From: Thermoprotei archaeon
GTDB taxonomy: Archaea; Thermoproteota; Methanomethylicia; Nezhaarchaeales; WYZ-LMO8
Assembly (NCBI GenBank): GCA_003650865.1
Contig: QMSN01000016.1
Span: 1 to 11,436 of the forward strand
Direction: 5' to 3'
Length of the DNA stretch: 11,436 nt
A program made the translations under genes and the position numbers. The notes under the pieces were generated by a model. That model saw nothing but the letters and a program-made list of their open reading frames with translations, searched no databases and was not told the DNA's origin. Shown here piece after piece: positions 1 through 6,333 of this stretch (position 1 is the stretch's first letter; every line of letters begins with the position of its first letter).

Positions 1-4
1 CTGT

Positions 5-10
5 ACCTCC
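5..10 (-). promoter_or_regulatory. Shine-Dalgarno site for an off-window gene
   Basis: On the minus strand the hexamer GGAGGT lies four bases after the stop codon of the CooT-family gene. It matches the archaeal anti-SD exactly. Its position predicts a start codon just beyond the left edge, so the CooT-like gene is probably the first gene of a minus-strand operon. Confidence 0.6.
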
Positions 11-13
11 AGG

Positions 14-205
14 TCACCGCTTGACCAAGATAAGCTTCTCGTTTGGGACGTCCACTGATTCTATAGCCGCCCCCTCAACGGTCACGACGTTGCCCAAGAG
101 CGATATGAGCTTGACGTCGAGTCCATCAGTAATAGCCTTAACGACGCTCTTAGCTACAACTCTAAGCTCGTCCTTAAGCCTCAAGTACACCGTGAACTCA
201 CACAT
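14..205 (-). CDS. CooT-family small nickel-binding protein
   Basis: This 63-residue protein starts Met-Cys and follows the CooT (PF10133) pattern: MC, a short strand (EFTVYLR), a charged segment, a hydrophobic strand with a G-N turn (LISLLGNVV), then TVEGAAIESVDVPNEKLILV. In bacterial CooT, Cys2 binds Ni(II) and the protein serves nickel delivery to carbon monoxide dehydrogenase. Archaeal members are widespread and mostly uncharacterised, so nickel binding here is family inference. The ATG at 205 fixes Cys2 at the N-terminus and so supports this start. There is no strong SD; a T-rich TATA box lies about 36 bp upstream, implying a leader of about 10 nt. A perfect SD follows the stop codon, pointing to a downstream partner outside the window. 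It is divergent from the HAD gene. Confidence 0.72.
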   Translation of the reverse strand: MCEFTVYLRLKDELRVVAKSVVKAITDGLDVKLISLLGNVVTVEGAAIESVDVPNEKLILVKR

Positions 206-236
206 AGCTCGTCTACTAGGCTCACATCAATTAGGC

Positions 237-245
237 TAATAAAAG
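237..245 (-). promoter_or_regulatory. Putative TATA box of the CooT-family gene
   Basis: Read on the minus strand this is CTTTTATTA, an archaeal-type TATA element. A TSS about 26 bp downstream would fall near 215, about 10 nt before the ATG at 205. No experimental support. Confidence 0.4.
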
Positions 246-301
246 TAGCCCTCAACTCCACGTGGGTAGAGCACTGGTTAGCGAGGTCAACGGTTAAGAC
301 A

Positions 302-310
302 CCTTTTTAG
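302..310 (+). promoter_or_regulatory. Putative TATA box of the HAD hydrolase gene
   Basis: CCTTTTTAG lies about 30 bp before the ATG at 337. A TSS about 26 bp from the box centre falls near 332, so the mRNA would be almost leaderless. This fits the absence of an SD motif. Confidence 0.45.
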
Positions 311-336
311 CTTAGACCTAGGGTTAGCGTTTAGGT

Positions 337-921
337 ATGCTTAGAGCGCTCATCTCAGACCTTGACGGCACGCTAGTCCACATACCAGTGGATTGGAGTA
401 GAGTGAAGGCTGAACTCTCATCTATAGTGGGCTTCGAGGTTCAATCCATATTCAACTTGCTTAGAGAGGCTAGGTCGAGGAGTGAGGAGCTCTACTTGCA
501 GTTGAGCAGGGCCATAGAGAGACTTGAGGTTGAAGCCATACCCCACATAGAGGTTGCTGAGGGAGCTAGAGAGCTCCTAGAGCACTTGAAGGCTAGAGGC
601 GTTAGGGTGGGCATAGTAACCCTCCAAAGCCTAAGGGCTCTAGAGAGGGTTTTAGCTGTAAGCGGCTTAAGGCCCTACGTCGACGCGTGGGTCACTAGAG
701 AGGAGGAGCTTGACAGAGCTGAGCAAGTTAAGAAGGCGCTGAAGAAGCTTGGAGTTGATAGAGGGCTCGTGGTGTTCATGGGTGATCGAGAGACGGATCT
801 AGAGGCTGGCTTGAGGCTTAGGATACCAACAATAATAATTGGAGATAGGCTTGGAGCTGGAAACCCCTTAACTCCAGCTTGCGCCATGAGCCTAGTAATG
901 GAGAAGCTCTGCTTGAGGTGA
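337..921 (+). CDS. HAD-superfamily hydrolase (phosphatase-like)
   Basis: The 194-residue protein carries the HAD motifs in order. Motif I is SDLDGTL, with nucleophile Asp8 and acid/base Asp10. Motif II is IVT with Thr95. A lysine follows at 132/133 (VKKAL), the usual motif III position. Motif IV is GDRETD (Asp150, Asp154). Residues 18-75 are helical and charged and probably form a small C1-type cap. The fold suggests a Mg-dependent phosphatase acting on a small phosphorylated metabolite, as in the phosphoglycolate phosphatase-like group; the substrate cannot be read from sequence. Length is normal for small archaeal HAD phosphatases. A TATA box with an almost leaderless geometry supports the ATG at 337. 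The next gene is 111 bp away and has its own promoter-like sequence, so co-transcription is not obvious. Confidence 0.85.
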   Translation: MLRALISDLDGTLVHIPVDWSRVKAELSSIVGFEVQSIFNLLREARSRSEELYLQLSRAIERLEVEAIPHIEVAEGARELLEHLKARGVRVGIVTLQSLRALERVLAVSGLRPYVDAWVTREEELDRAEQVKKALKKLGVDRGLVVFMGDRETDLEAGLRLRIPTIIIGDRLGAGNPLTPACAMSLVMEKLCLR

Positions 922-1003
922 ATTAGCGGGCCTACTAGCTAAGCTCCTTTAACCTACAGCATTAAGGCATGAGGCTGCTCAACACATCTACAGTACGTCG
1001 TTA

Positions 1004-1012
1004 GGCTATTAA
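1004..1012 (+). promoter_or_regulatory. Putative TATA box of the BtpA-family gene
   Basis: GGCTATTAA lies about 25-28 bp ahead of GTG 1033. A TSS near 1034 allows either a leaderless start at 1033 or a short leader to the in-frame GTG at 1045. Confidence 0.3.
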
Positions 1013-1032
1013 CTGGCCTCCTCCAATCTCAA

Positions 1033-1866
1033 GTGGGGTTCGCTGTGCCCTACGTTGTTGAAGAGGTTTTTGGAGTTAGTAAAGCTGTGATAGGCGTTGT
1101 GCACCTGCCCCCACTACCGGGTTCTCCGAGCTACTCCGGTGAGGACTTAAACGCAATTGTCGAGAGAGCTCTTAGAGACGCCAAGGCCTTGGAGGAGGGA
1201 GGGGTTGATGGAGTTCTCATCGAGAACTTCTGGGACCTACCTTACAGAAAACCTCCCGTAGAGCCCTCGACAGTCGCCTGCATGAGCGTCGTTGCACTCG
1301 AGATCTCTAGGTCGACGAGCCTGCCCTTAGGAGTAAATGTGTTGAGGAACGACGCTCTAGCCTCTATAGCCATAGCCAAGGCAGTTGGGGGTAGGTTCAT
1401 AAGGGTCAACGTCTACGCTGAAGTCGCGGTGACGGATCAAGGAGTAATCGAGCCTGTAGCTCACCAAGTGCAAGTGGCTAAGAAGCTCTACTATGCAGGA
1501 GGTGTGAAGGTCTTCGCCGACGTAAACGTCAAGCACGCATCACCTCTAGCCACTAGACCTCTAGAGGACGTGGCTGAAGAAGCTGTGAGTAGAGGGTTAG
1601 CAGATGCTGTAATAGTCACAGGTCCAAAGACCGGGGAGCCCCCTAGGCTTGATGACCTCCACAGGGTTAAGGCTAGGGTCAAGGAGAGCTCAGTGATAGT
1701 TGGAAGTGGATGTACCCCTGAAAACGCCGCTGACCTCTTAGCGTGCGCCGACGCAGTCATAGTTGGCACCTACTTTAAGGAGGGAGGGATGAAGAGCCCC
1801 GTGTCCAAAGTTAAGGTCGAGAGGCTCGTGAGTAAAGTTAGGGAGATCAGGTCGAAGCTCAAGTAG
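1033..1866 (+). CDS. btpA: BtpA-family TIM-barrel protein
   Basis: The 277-residue product matches the BtpA family (PF03437, a ribulose-phosphate-binding-like TIM barrel) along its length. Family signatures are GVVHLPPLPGSP (residues 21-32), GVDGVLIENFWD (57-68), GVNVLRNDA (100-108), RFIRVNVYAE (121-130), VFADVNVKHASPL (160-172), VTGPKTGEPP (195-204) and the C-terminal phosphate-binding part VGSGCTPEN...VIVGTYFKEGG (223-252). Cyanobacterial BtpA stabilises photosystem I, but homologues are common in non-photosynthetic archaea, where the role is unknown; an enzymatic function on a phosphorylated ligand is inferred from the barrel. The start is uncertain: GTG 1033 gives the longest form, while GTG 1045 has a G-rich stretch six bases upstream and still leaves the whole conserved region. 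It is followed by an sRNA gene on the same strand. Confidence 0.85.
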   Translation: MGFAVPYVVEEVFGVSKAVIGVVHLPPLPGSPSYSGEDLNAIVERALRDAKALEEGGVDGVLIENFWDLPYRKPPVEPSTVACMSVVALEISRSTSLPLGVNVLRNDALASIAIAKAVGGRFIRVNVYAEVAVTDQGVIEPVAHQVQVAKKLYYAGGVKVFADVNVKHASPLATRPLEDVAEEAVSRGLADAVIVTGPKTGEPPRLDDLHRVKARVKESSVIVGSGCTPENAADLLACADAVIVGTYFKEGGMKSPVSKVKVERLVSKVREIRSKLK

Positions 1867-1900
1867 GCTTCTCGCCCGCTTTTGATGGAGGTGCGCAACG

Positions 1901-1909
1901 CTTTAAAGA
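1901..1909 (+). promoter_or_regulatory. TATA box of the C/D box sRNA
   Basis: CTTTAAAGA is a strong archaeal TATA sequence in an intergenic stretch. Its centre at about 1905 predicts a TSS near 1931, four bases ahead of the C box at 1935. This is the geometry of an independently transcribed small RNA. The M42 start is 150 bp away, so this box is unlikely to serve that gene. Confidence 0.6.
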
Positions 1910-1930
1910 TATGGAGAGATACCTCGTAGT

Positions 1931-1985
1931 GGCGATGATGAGCGCGCCCTTCGCCTGACGTGTGATGGAGAGTCATCCGGCTGAG
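1931..1985 (+). ncRNA. C/D box methylation-guide sRNA (sRNA, snoRNA-like)
   Basis: All four boxes appear in archaeal order and spacing: C box ATGATGA (1935-1941), 13-nt guide (1942-1954), D' box CTGA (1955-1958), 3-nt spacer, C' box GTGATGG (1962-1968, one mismatch to RUGAUGA at its last base), 12-nt guide (1969-1980), D box CTGA (1981-1984). Such RNAs assemble with L7Ae, Nop5 and fibrillarin and direct 2'-O-methylation of rRNA or tRNA five nucleotides upstream of D/D'. The D guide predicts target CCGGATGACTCT with the A modified; the D' guide predicts GCGAAGGGCGCGC with its second A (fifth base) modified. The actual target was not identified. A TATA box sits at the right distance upstream and a T-run at 2020-2024 could end transcription. 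No convincing terminal stem is visible. Boundaries are approximate. Confidence 0.75.
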
Positions 1986-2018
1986 CTAGCCAACGAGCTG
2001 CAAACACCACTTCAACAG

Positions 2019-2025
2019 CTTTTTC
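2019..2025 (+). promoter_or_regulatory. T-run: probable M42 TATA box, possible sRNA terminator
   Basis: CTTTTTC lies about 37 bp before GTG 2059, predicting a TSS near 2048 and a leader of about 11 nt. The same five-T run lies 36 nt after the sRNA D box and could act as an oligo-T archaeal terminator. The sequence cannot separate the two roles. Confidence 0.35.
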
Positions 2026-2058
2026 TGCGAAAACGATCTAGTAGTTGTGGTGGTTTAA

Positions 2059-3117
2059 GTGGCTGATGAACTCCTAGAGCTTTTGAAAAGGCTATCTCAA
2101 GCCCACGGTCCTCCTGGACAAGAGGACGAGGTCGCTGACATAGTGATCTCCGAGCTTAAGGGCCATGTAGACGAGGTCTTTAGGGATTCCTTCGGCAACG
2201 TCATAGCTCGAAAGGGGTCGGGCGAGAAGTCTCTCATGATCGCTGCCCACATGGACGAGATAGCCCTGATAGTGAAGAGCATAGACGGCAAGGGCTTCAT
2301 ACGCTTCGCGAAGTTAGGAGGCATATGGGATCAGCTCTTAGTTGGACAGCACGTCGTGATTCACGGGTCTAAGGGTAGGGTGCGCGGGGTCATAGGTAGT
2401 AAGGCCGTGCACGTGATGAAGGAGGATGAGAGGAGGCAGCTCTTGACCTACGACAAGATGTTCATAGACGTGGGGGCTAAGAGCGCCAGTGAAGTTAAGG
2501 AGATGGGTGTCGAGATCGGAGACTTCATAACGATCGACAAACCCTTCATTCAGCTCGCAAATAGCTTAGTGGCCGGCAAGGCCTTCGACGATAGAGCTGG
2601 CTGCGCAGCTCTAATTCAAGCTGTGAAGCAGGCTGAGCCTAACTGCAAGGTTTACGCTGTCTTCACCGTACAGGAGGAGGTTGGGCTTAGAGGAGCTACG
2701 GTCTCAGGCTACGCCGTGAAGCCAACGGTGGGCATAGCGGTAGACGTGACCATAGCAGGCGATCACCCAGGCATGGAGGCTCACGAGGCTCCAGTCAAGG
2801 TTGGAGGAGGCCCCGTCATCCTAGCCGCTGACGGCCGAAGAGACTCCCTAGGTGGAGGGCTCATACCGAACCCCAAGGTCAAGAGGTGGATCATGAGCGT
2901 AGCTGAGAAGCTCAAGATACCATTTCAACTTGAGGTCTTAGAGGGTGGCACGACAGACGCCACAGCCATACACCTATCGAGGGAGGGGGTGCCGAGTGGG
3001 GTCATCTCCATCCCGACTAGGTACATACACACGTTCCAAGAGATCCTAAGCATGGAGGATCTAGAGCGCTTAACAAGCCTACTCAAGGGACTTATGGAGA
3101 GCGGAGTGCCGGTATAA
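2059..3117 (+). CDS. M42-family metalloaminopeptidase (TET/FrvX type)
   Basis: The 352-residue product is the usual size for peptidase family M42, whose archaeal members form dodecameric tetrahedral (TET) aminopeptidases that trim peptides released by the proteasome. Dinuclear metal-site residues are visible: His64 in AHMDE, the bridging Asp in AFDDR (177/178), the Glu pair in VQEEVGLRGA (206/207, base and ligand), Asp229 in VDVTIAGDHPG and His324 near the C-terminus (RYIHT.QE). The conserved GGTTDATAIHL is at 297-306. The central region at about 75-165 corresponds to the PDZ-like dimerisation domain. The family also contains misannotated endoglucanases, but the complete ligand set supports a peptidase. 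The start is GTG with a weak SD-like TGGTGG (2048-2053) and a TATA-like T-run at 2019. Specificity (Leu, Glu/Asp or Lys type) is not predictable here. The protein is cytosolic, with no signal peptide. Confidence 0.9.
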   Translation: MADELLELLKRLSQAHGPPGQEDEVADIVISELKGHVDEVFRDSFGNVIARKGSGEKSLMIAAHMDEIALIVKSIDGKGFIRFAKLGGIWDQLLVGQHVVIHGSKGRVRGVIGSKAVHVMKEDERRQLLTYDKMFIDVGAKSASEVKEMGVEIGDFITIDKPFIQLANSLVAGKAFDDRAGCAALIQAVKQAEPNCKVYAVFTVQEEVGLRGATVSGYAVKPTVGIAVDVTIAGDHPGMEAHEAPVKVGGGPVILAADGRRDSLGGGLIPNPKVKRWIMSVAEKLKIPFQLEVLEGGTTDATAIHLSREGVPSGVISIPTRYIHTFQEILSMEDLERLTSLLKGLMESGVPV

Positions 3118-3121
3118 ACGA

Positions 3122-3131
3122 GGTTTAAACC
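3122..3131. other. 10-bp palindrome with TTTAAA core
   Basis: GGTTTAAACC is a perfect palindrome four bases after the M42 stop codon. The core is TATA-like. It lies about 90 bp before the asparaginase start, which would imply a long leader, so its role is uncertain. Confidence 0.25.
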
Positions 3132-3215
3132 CAAGCTTAAGGCTCACGGCATTCTTTACCACAACTCAATTAGCCCCAGCCAGTTTTGACCTGAGGGTTG
3201 TGGGGTTGAGGGAGA

Positions 3216-4064
3216 GTGGTCTTGATCATTGCTCACGGTGGAGCTGGCAGGTGGGAGCACTACGAGCTTAAGGAGGCTGTTAAGGTTCTGCGTAGAGCTG
3301 TTGAGATTGGAGTTAATGAGCTCCTCAAGGGTGGATCTGCCTTAGACGCAGTTGTCGAGGCAGTCACGCTGATGGAGGCCAGCGGGGCTTTCAATGCTGG
3401 GCGAGGGGCTTGCAAGGACTCATCTGGTGGTGTTAGCCTAGACGCTGGCGTCATGTGGATGGAGAGAGCTGGAGCTGTAGCTCACGTTAAGGCCACGTGG
3501 AATGCAGTTAAGCTCGCTAGAGCTGTTATGGAGGATACCCATCACGTGCTCTTGGTGGGCGATGGAGCTGATAGCCTAGCCAAGAGCAGGGGGATGCCTC
3601 CACTGGAGCACTGCCAAAGCACGTCGAGCCGTGGAGTGGTGGATACCGTTGGCGCAGTAGCTCTAGACTCTCAGGGCAGGCTTGCCTCAGCCGTCAGCAC
3701 AGGAGGCATAAGGGGTAAAATGCCTGGTAGAGTTGGGGACTCACCTATACCTGGAGCTGGCTTCTGGGTTGCTAAGAGAGTGGCTTCATGCTCAACTGGT
3801 GTGGGCGAGGCGATAATGATGACCCACCCCTGCAGGATGACCTCGATGCTCTACGAGGCATTTGGCGTTGACCTGCCAATAGCTGTCAAGGCTTCTTGCG
3901 AGGCGGTTAAGGCTCCATGCGGCGTAATAGCTCTATCCATTGAGGGAGGGGCTGCAGCGTACACCACAGCTGACTACATGCCCATATCCGTGGCGACTGA
4001 AGAGGTCGTTGAGGTCCAAGTGCTCGAGAAGAAGTGTTCCTATAGCAAGCGTCTAGCGAAGTGA
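3216..4064 (+). CDS. Threonine-type isoaspartyl peptidase/L-asparaginase (Ntn hydrolase, family T2)
   Basis: The 282-residue precursor matches plant-type asparaginases that hydrolyse L-asparagine and beta-aspartyl dipeptides after autocleavage. Seen: IIAHGGAG near the N-terminus, GSALDAVVEAV (40-50), ESGxFNAG-like EASGAFNAGRG (54-64), LDAGVMW (75-81), and the cleavage site VVDTVGAVALD with nucleophile Thr144. Then STGG (161-164), GRVGDSPIPGAG (171-182, substrate-binding Arg172 and Asp175) and STGVGEAIM (193-201). Cleavage before Thr144 would give alpha and beta chains of about 143 and 139 residues. A likely job is repair or salvage of isoaspartyl peptides from heat-damaged proteins, which fits the M42 peptidase upstream. 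The start is ambiguous: GTG 3216 gives the longest form, but TTG 3222 has GGAG at an ideal 7-nt spacing and keeps IIAHGGAG. It converges with the UPF0282 gene over a 16-nt gap. Confidence 0.9.
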   Translation: MVLIIAHGGAGRWEHYELKEAVKVLRRAVEIGVNELLKGGSALDAVVEAVTLMEASGAFNAGRGACKDSSGGVSLDAGVMWMERAGAVAHVKATWNAVKLARAVMEDTHHVLLVGDGADSLAKSRGMPPLEHCQSTSSRGVVDTVGAVALDSQGRLASAVSTGGIRGKMPGRVGDSPIPGAGFWVAKRVASCSTGVGEAIMMTHPCRMTSMLYEAFGVDLPIAVKASCEAVKAPCGVIALSIEGGAAAYTTADYMPISVATEEVVEVQVLEKKCSYSKRLAK

Positions 4065-4080
4065 GTTTAACAAGCTTCAA

Positions 4081-5217
4081 TCATAGAGTGTCTATCAGGG
4101 GCTTAAGGCCCAAGCACTCTGCTCCCGTTAGTAGCGGCACATCTAGCCTCTCGGCTTCTTCGAATAGCCTTGAAACTCTCGTACGCCACCTTCTCTCTCT
4201 AAGTAGGTGGTGGTCGTATATCATGAGCCTTGGCCTAGAGCTTAGTACAACCAACGCGTTTTCAACAGCCCTCTCGAGGTTAATCCTGTTGAACATGTAG
4301 GGGAATAGGTATGTTGGAGGGCCATCTAGGAGCACAACGTCGGGCTTCAGCTTAGCTATGTGCTCAGCGTAGTCCTCGATTATCGGGCCCATCAAGTCGC
4401 TCGAGTAGAAGATCCTGTAACCCCTAGACCTTATGAGGATGGGGGTCACCCAGCCAGTTCTATCGTACTCTAACCCGTGGAACCATGGGTTGAAGACCTC
4501 CACGACTACGCCGCCGACTTCAAGCCTCCTGCCGTCACCCCACAAGACCCTAGCTCCTGAGGGGAGGGCGAGCTCCTTGACCCATGGAGCCTTAGACCAC
4601 AAGTCCTCCACGAGCTTCTTAAACCAAAGCCTCCCCTTAGCTAGAAGCTCCTCTCTACGCCTCTGGTAGTCACCAAAGCTCTTAGATGTAGATGTCTGAA
4701 GGCGCTCAACGGGGTCCTCAAAGACCTGCTCCTCCGGTTGAGCCATGTAGTCCTCCAGCTTTAAGCCCTCTAGCGCCAAGAGCTCCGATAGGAAGAGCCT
4801 AGCCCTCTCCCACTGGCTCTCGTTTATGTATTTGTTGGGGTTCTTCAAGACTATGTTCCTGGCGTTGAGCCAGTAGGACTTGGAGTCCTCTACGTCTGAG
4901 TCGCTTGGGAGCACGTGGTGGTCGTAGTGGTAGTGCGTCACTATTATCGTGTGAGCTCTTCTAGCCCATGACTCCAAAACCTTAATGCACTCCCTCCTAA
5001 GCCTAAGCTTCTCTTCTAGCGGTAGAGGGTAGCTAGGCTGCATCTCAGCAGCTCCTGGGTCTATGAGGATCACGCCTTCACGCGTCTTCACAGCTATGGA
5101 GAAGCACTTAGCTCCCATACTGTCAAACCATAGGAGCTCAACCCCAGCTCTCTCGAGAAGCTCTCCATGAGGTGTCGACAAAACGACCACCGTGAGCTTC
5201 AATATAGGTGAAGCCAC
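4081..5217 (-). CDS. UPF0282/COG2248 metallo-beta-lactamase-fold hydrolase
   Basis: The 378-residue protein has the pattern of archaeal UPF0282. Signatures are DSMGAKCFSIAV (32-43, ESLGVRSLA-like in other members), ILIDPGAA (50-57), metal motif THYHYDHH (94-101), the NPNKYINESQW region (126-136), His248 in NPWFHG, Asp273 in FYSSDLMGP, DGPPTYL (298-304) and IYDHHLLRE (333-341). The fold binds two metals and hydrolyses ester or phosphodiester bonds; the substrate of this family is unknown. It is longer than typical members because of an N-terminal extension of about 25 residues and a charged insert at about 150-215. The start is doubtful: the only strong TATA box (5230-5238) predicts a TSS near 5209, inside the longest frame, so the in-frame GTG at 5190 may be the real start. 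It is divergent from another MBL-fold gene. Confidence 0.82.
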   Translation of the reverse strand: MASPILKLTVVVLSTPHGELLERAGVELLWFDSMGAKCFSIAVKTREGVILIDPGAAEMQPSYPLPLEEKLRLRRECIKVLESWARRAHTIIVTHYHYDHHVLPSDSDVEDSKSYWLNARNIVLKNPNKYINESQWERARLFLSELLALEGLKLEDYMAQPEEQVFEDPVERLQTSTSKSFGDYQRRREELLAKGRLWFKKLVEDLWSKAPWVKELALPSGARVLWGDGRRLEVGGVVVEVFNPWFHGLEYDRTGWVTPILIRSRGYRIFYSSDLMGPIIEDYAEHIAKLKPDVVLLDGPPTYLFPYMFNRINLERAVENALVVLSSRPRLMIYDHHLLRERRWRTRVSRLFEEAERLDVPLLTGAECLGLKPLIDTL

Positions 5218-5229
5218 CTACACACTTAA

Positions 5230-5238
5230 CCTTTAAAC
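5230..5238. promoter_or_regulatory. Shared divergent TATA core between two MBL-fold genes
   Basis: CCTTTAAAC reads GTTTAAAGG on the other strand, and TTTAAA (5232-5237) is a palindrome. Rightward it predicts a TSS near 5260, 24 nt before GTG 5284. Leftward it predicts a TSS near 5209. One element could therefore serve both divergent MBL genes. Confidence 0.4.
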
Positions 5239-5283
5239 GCCTGAGGCTTGAGAAGCTTAGCTACGTCTTCAGGGGCGGTCGGC

Positions 5284-6024
5284 GTGGTCACAATAACCTT
5301 CTTGGGGACAGGTGCGTCTGAGGGTGTTCCAGCCTTAAACTGCAGGTGCAACACTTGTGAAGAGGCTAGGAGGAACCCTGTCGCTAGGAGGATGCCCACC
5401 TCCATACTCCTGATGGGTAGCCTCAACTTGCTAGTTGATGTGGGCTTCGACGTAATGGAGAGGCTCGGAGGCCTAGATGTAGACGCTATCCTAATAACGC
5501 ATTGGCACCCAGACCACTACGCAGGGCTATTCAGGTTGAAGTGGTCCACGAGGAGAATACCCGTCTACGCACCTCAAGTGTTAAGCCACGACGTCGCGCG
5601 TGACCCCCGCAACCTCGAGATCGAGGTCGCTGAGCCCTACAGGGAGATTAGGCTTGGAGAGTTCAAGGTGACGCCAATACCGCTAATACACAACGTGGAG
5701 TCCTTGGGCTACGTCGTCGAGAACCCTGATGGCAGGGTGGCGTTTCTATTTGACACGAAGGGGTTAGGGAGCAGGGAGCTCGAGTACTTGGAGAGGGTTG
5801 AGCTTGATGTAGCTGTGGTGGACTCAACCTATGCTCCAGGCTCCTATAGTGAAAACCACAATAACGTCGATGAGGCCTTAAGCGTGGGAGAGGCCATAGG
5901 CGCTAAGCATGTCGTCTTAACCCACATAGCCCACCACAACATCCCGCTCAGCGAGCTATTAAGCTACGTGAAGAAGAGAGGTGAATTCACGGTCGCCCAC
6001 GACATGATGACGTTAAACCTCTAA
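5284..6024 (+). CDS. PhnP-like (COG1235) metallo-beta-lactamase-fold hydrolase
   Basis: From GTG 5284 the product is 246 residues beginning VVTITFLGTGASEGVPALNC, the standard N-terminus of PhnP-like proteins. A cysteine cluster CRCNTC follows at once, like the structural zinc site of PhnP. The metal motif is THWHPDH (His73, His75, Asp77, His78 in this numbering), with LIHN (His136), FLFDTKG (Asp157) and the C-terminal THIAHHN (His214, His217, His218). PhnP is a cyclic phosphodiesterase in phosphonate use; archaeal relatives are broadly phosphodiesterase-like with unknown substrates, so only the class is claimed. An in-frame TTG at 5248 adds 12 residues that precede the family start and lie upstream of the predicted TSS; it was not chosen. 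GGGGCGGT ends five bases before GTG 5284 and may act as SD. The gene marks the left border of an A+T-rich island. Confidence 0.82.
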   Translation: MVTITFLGTGASEGVPALNCRCNTCEEARRNPVARRMPTSILLMGSLNLLVDVGFDVMERLGGLDVDAILITHWHPDHYAGLFRLKWSTRRIPVYAPQVLSHDVARDPRNLEIEVAEPYREIRLGEFKVTPIPLIHNVESLGYVVENPDGRVAFLFDTKGLGSRELEYLERVELDVAVVDSTYAPGSYSENHNNVDEALSVGEAIGAKHVVLTHIAHHNIPLSELLSYVKKRGEFTVAHDMMTLNL

Positions 6025-6027
6025 CTC

Positions 6028-6180
6028 TCAAACAAGTGCACTGCCTAGAGCCATTAAGCCTCCACGCTGAGCATCAATACGAAGAACCTCGACCAGAACA
6101 AACCTCTTAGCAGCCCTAAGAAAACCTCTAAGCCAAGGAGATAAGGCATAACTAACAGCAAAATAGACAACAACCAGAAC
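6028..6180 (-). pseudogene. Possible decayed minus-strand coding fragment
   Basis: The minus strand is open for 50 codons from a TAA at 6183-6181 to a TGA at 6028, without a canonical start at the beginning. Codons end mostly in T (GTT, CTT, GCT, TTT), unlike the flanking genes and like the ThiF-like relic at 7202-7416. The translation is hydrophobic then basic (LSPWLRGFLRAAKRFVLVEV) and matches no family I recognise. The strand is poor in A, so open frames come cheaply and this may be chance. Confidence 0.2.
6069..6081 (+). repeat. 13-bp direct repeat, left copy
   Basis: GAGCATCAATACG is identical to 7626-7638. The two copies lie near the two ends of the A+T-rich HEPN-MNT island. It may be an attachment or duplication scar; chance cannot be excluded. 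Confidence 0.3.
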
Positions 6181-6333
6181 TTAAATTTACCTTAACACCC
6201 CATCAAGTCAAAGCTGCTAACAATTAATGAGGAAGCATCATTAAGGAATACTTTTAAGCCAAGAAGACTCTCAAAGAAACATGCCAAACCTTAAAATCCG
6301 CTTTACACATAATTGAAAGCAGAATAAGCTGAA

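Noticed and set aside
21..239. 72-codon plus-strand frame over the CooT-like gene
   Set aside because: It is antisense to a gene with a recognisable family layout and its Ser/Thr/Leu-rich translation matches nothing.
922..1032. tRNA or C/D box RNA between the HAD and BtpA genes
   Set aside because: No cloverleaf with a T-loop GTTCRANNC and no RUGAUGA/CUGA set could be found.
1911..1958. 14-codon plus-strand ORF (ATG 1911)
   Set aside because: The GGAGGTG at 1887-1893 is too far upstream to serve it, it overlaps the TATA/TSS region and the sRNA, and the C/D box structure explains the sequence better.
4061..4300. 79-codon plus-strand ORF overlapping the asparaginase stop
   Set aside because: It is antisense to conserved UPF0282 sequence, low in complexity and without homology signals.
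5248..5283. TTG 5248 as the start of the PhnP-like protein
   Set aside because: It adds 12 residues absent from the family N-terminus and lies upstream of the TSS predicted from the TATA box; GTG 5284 fits both.
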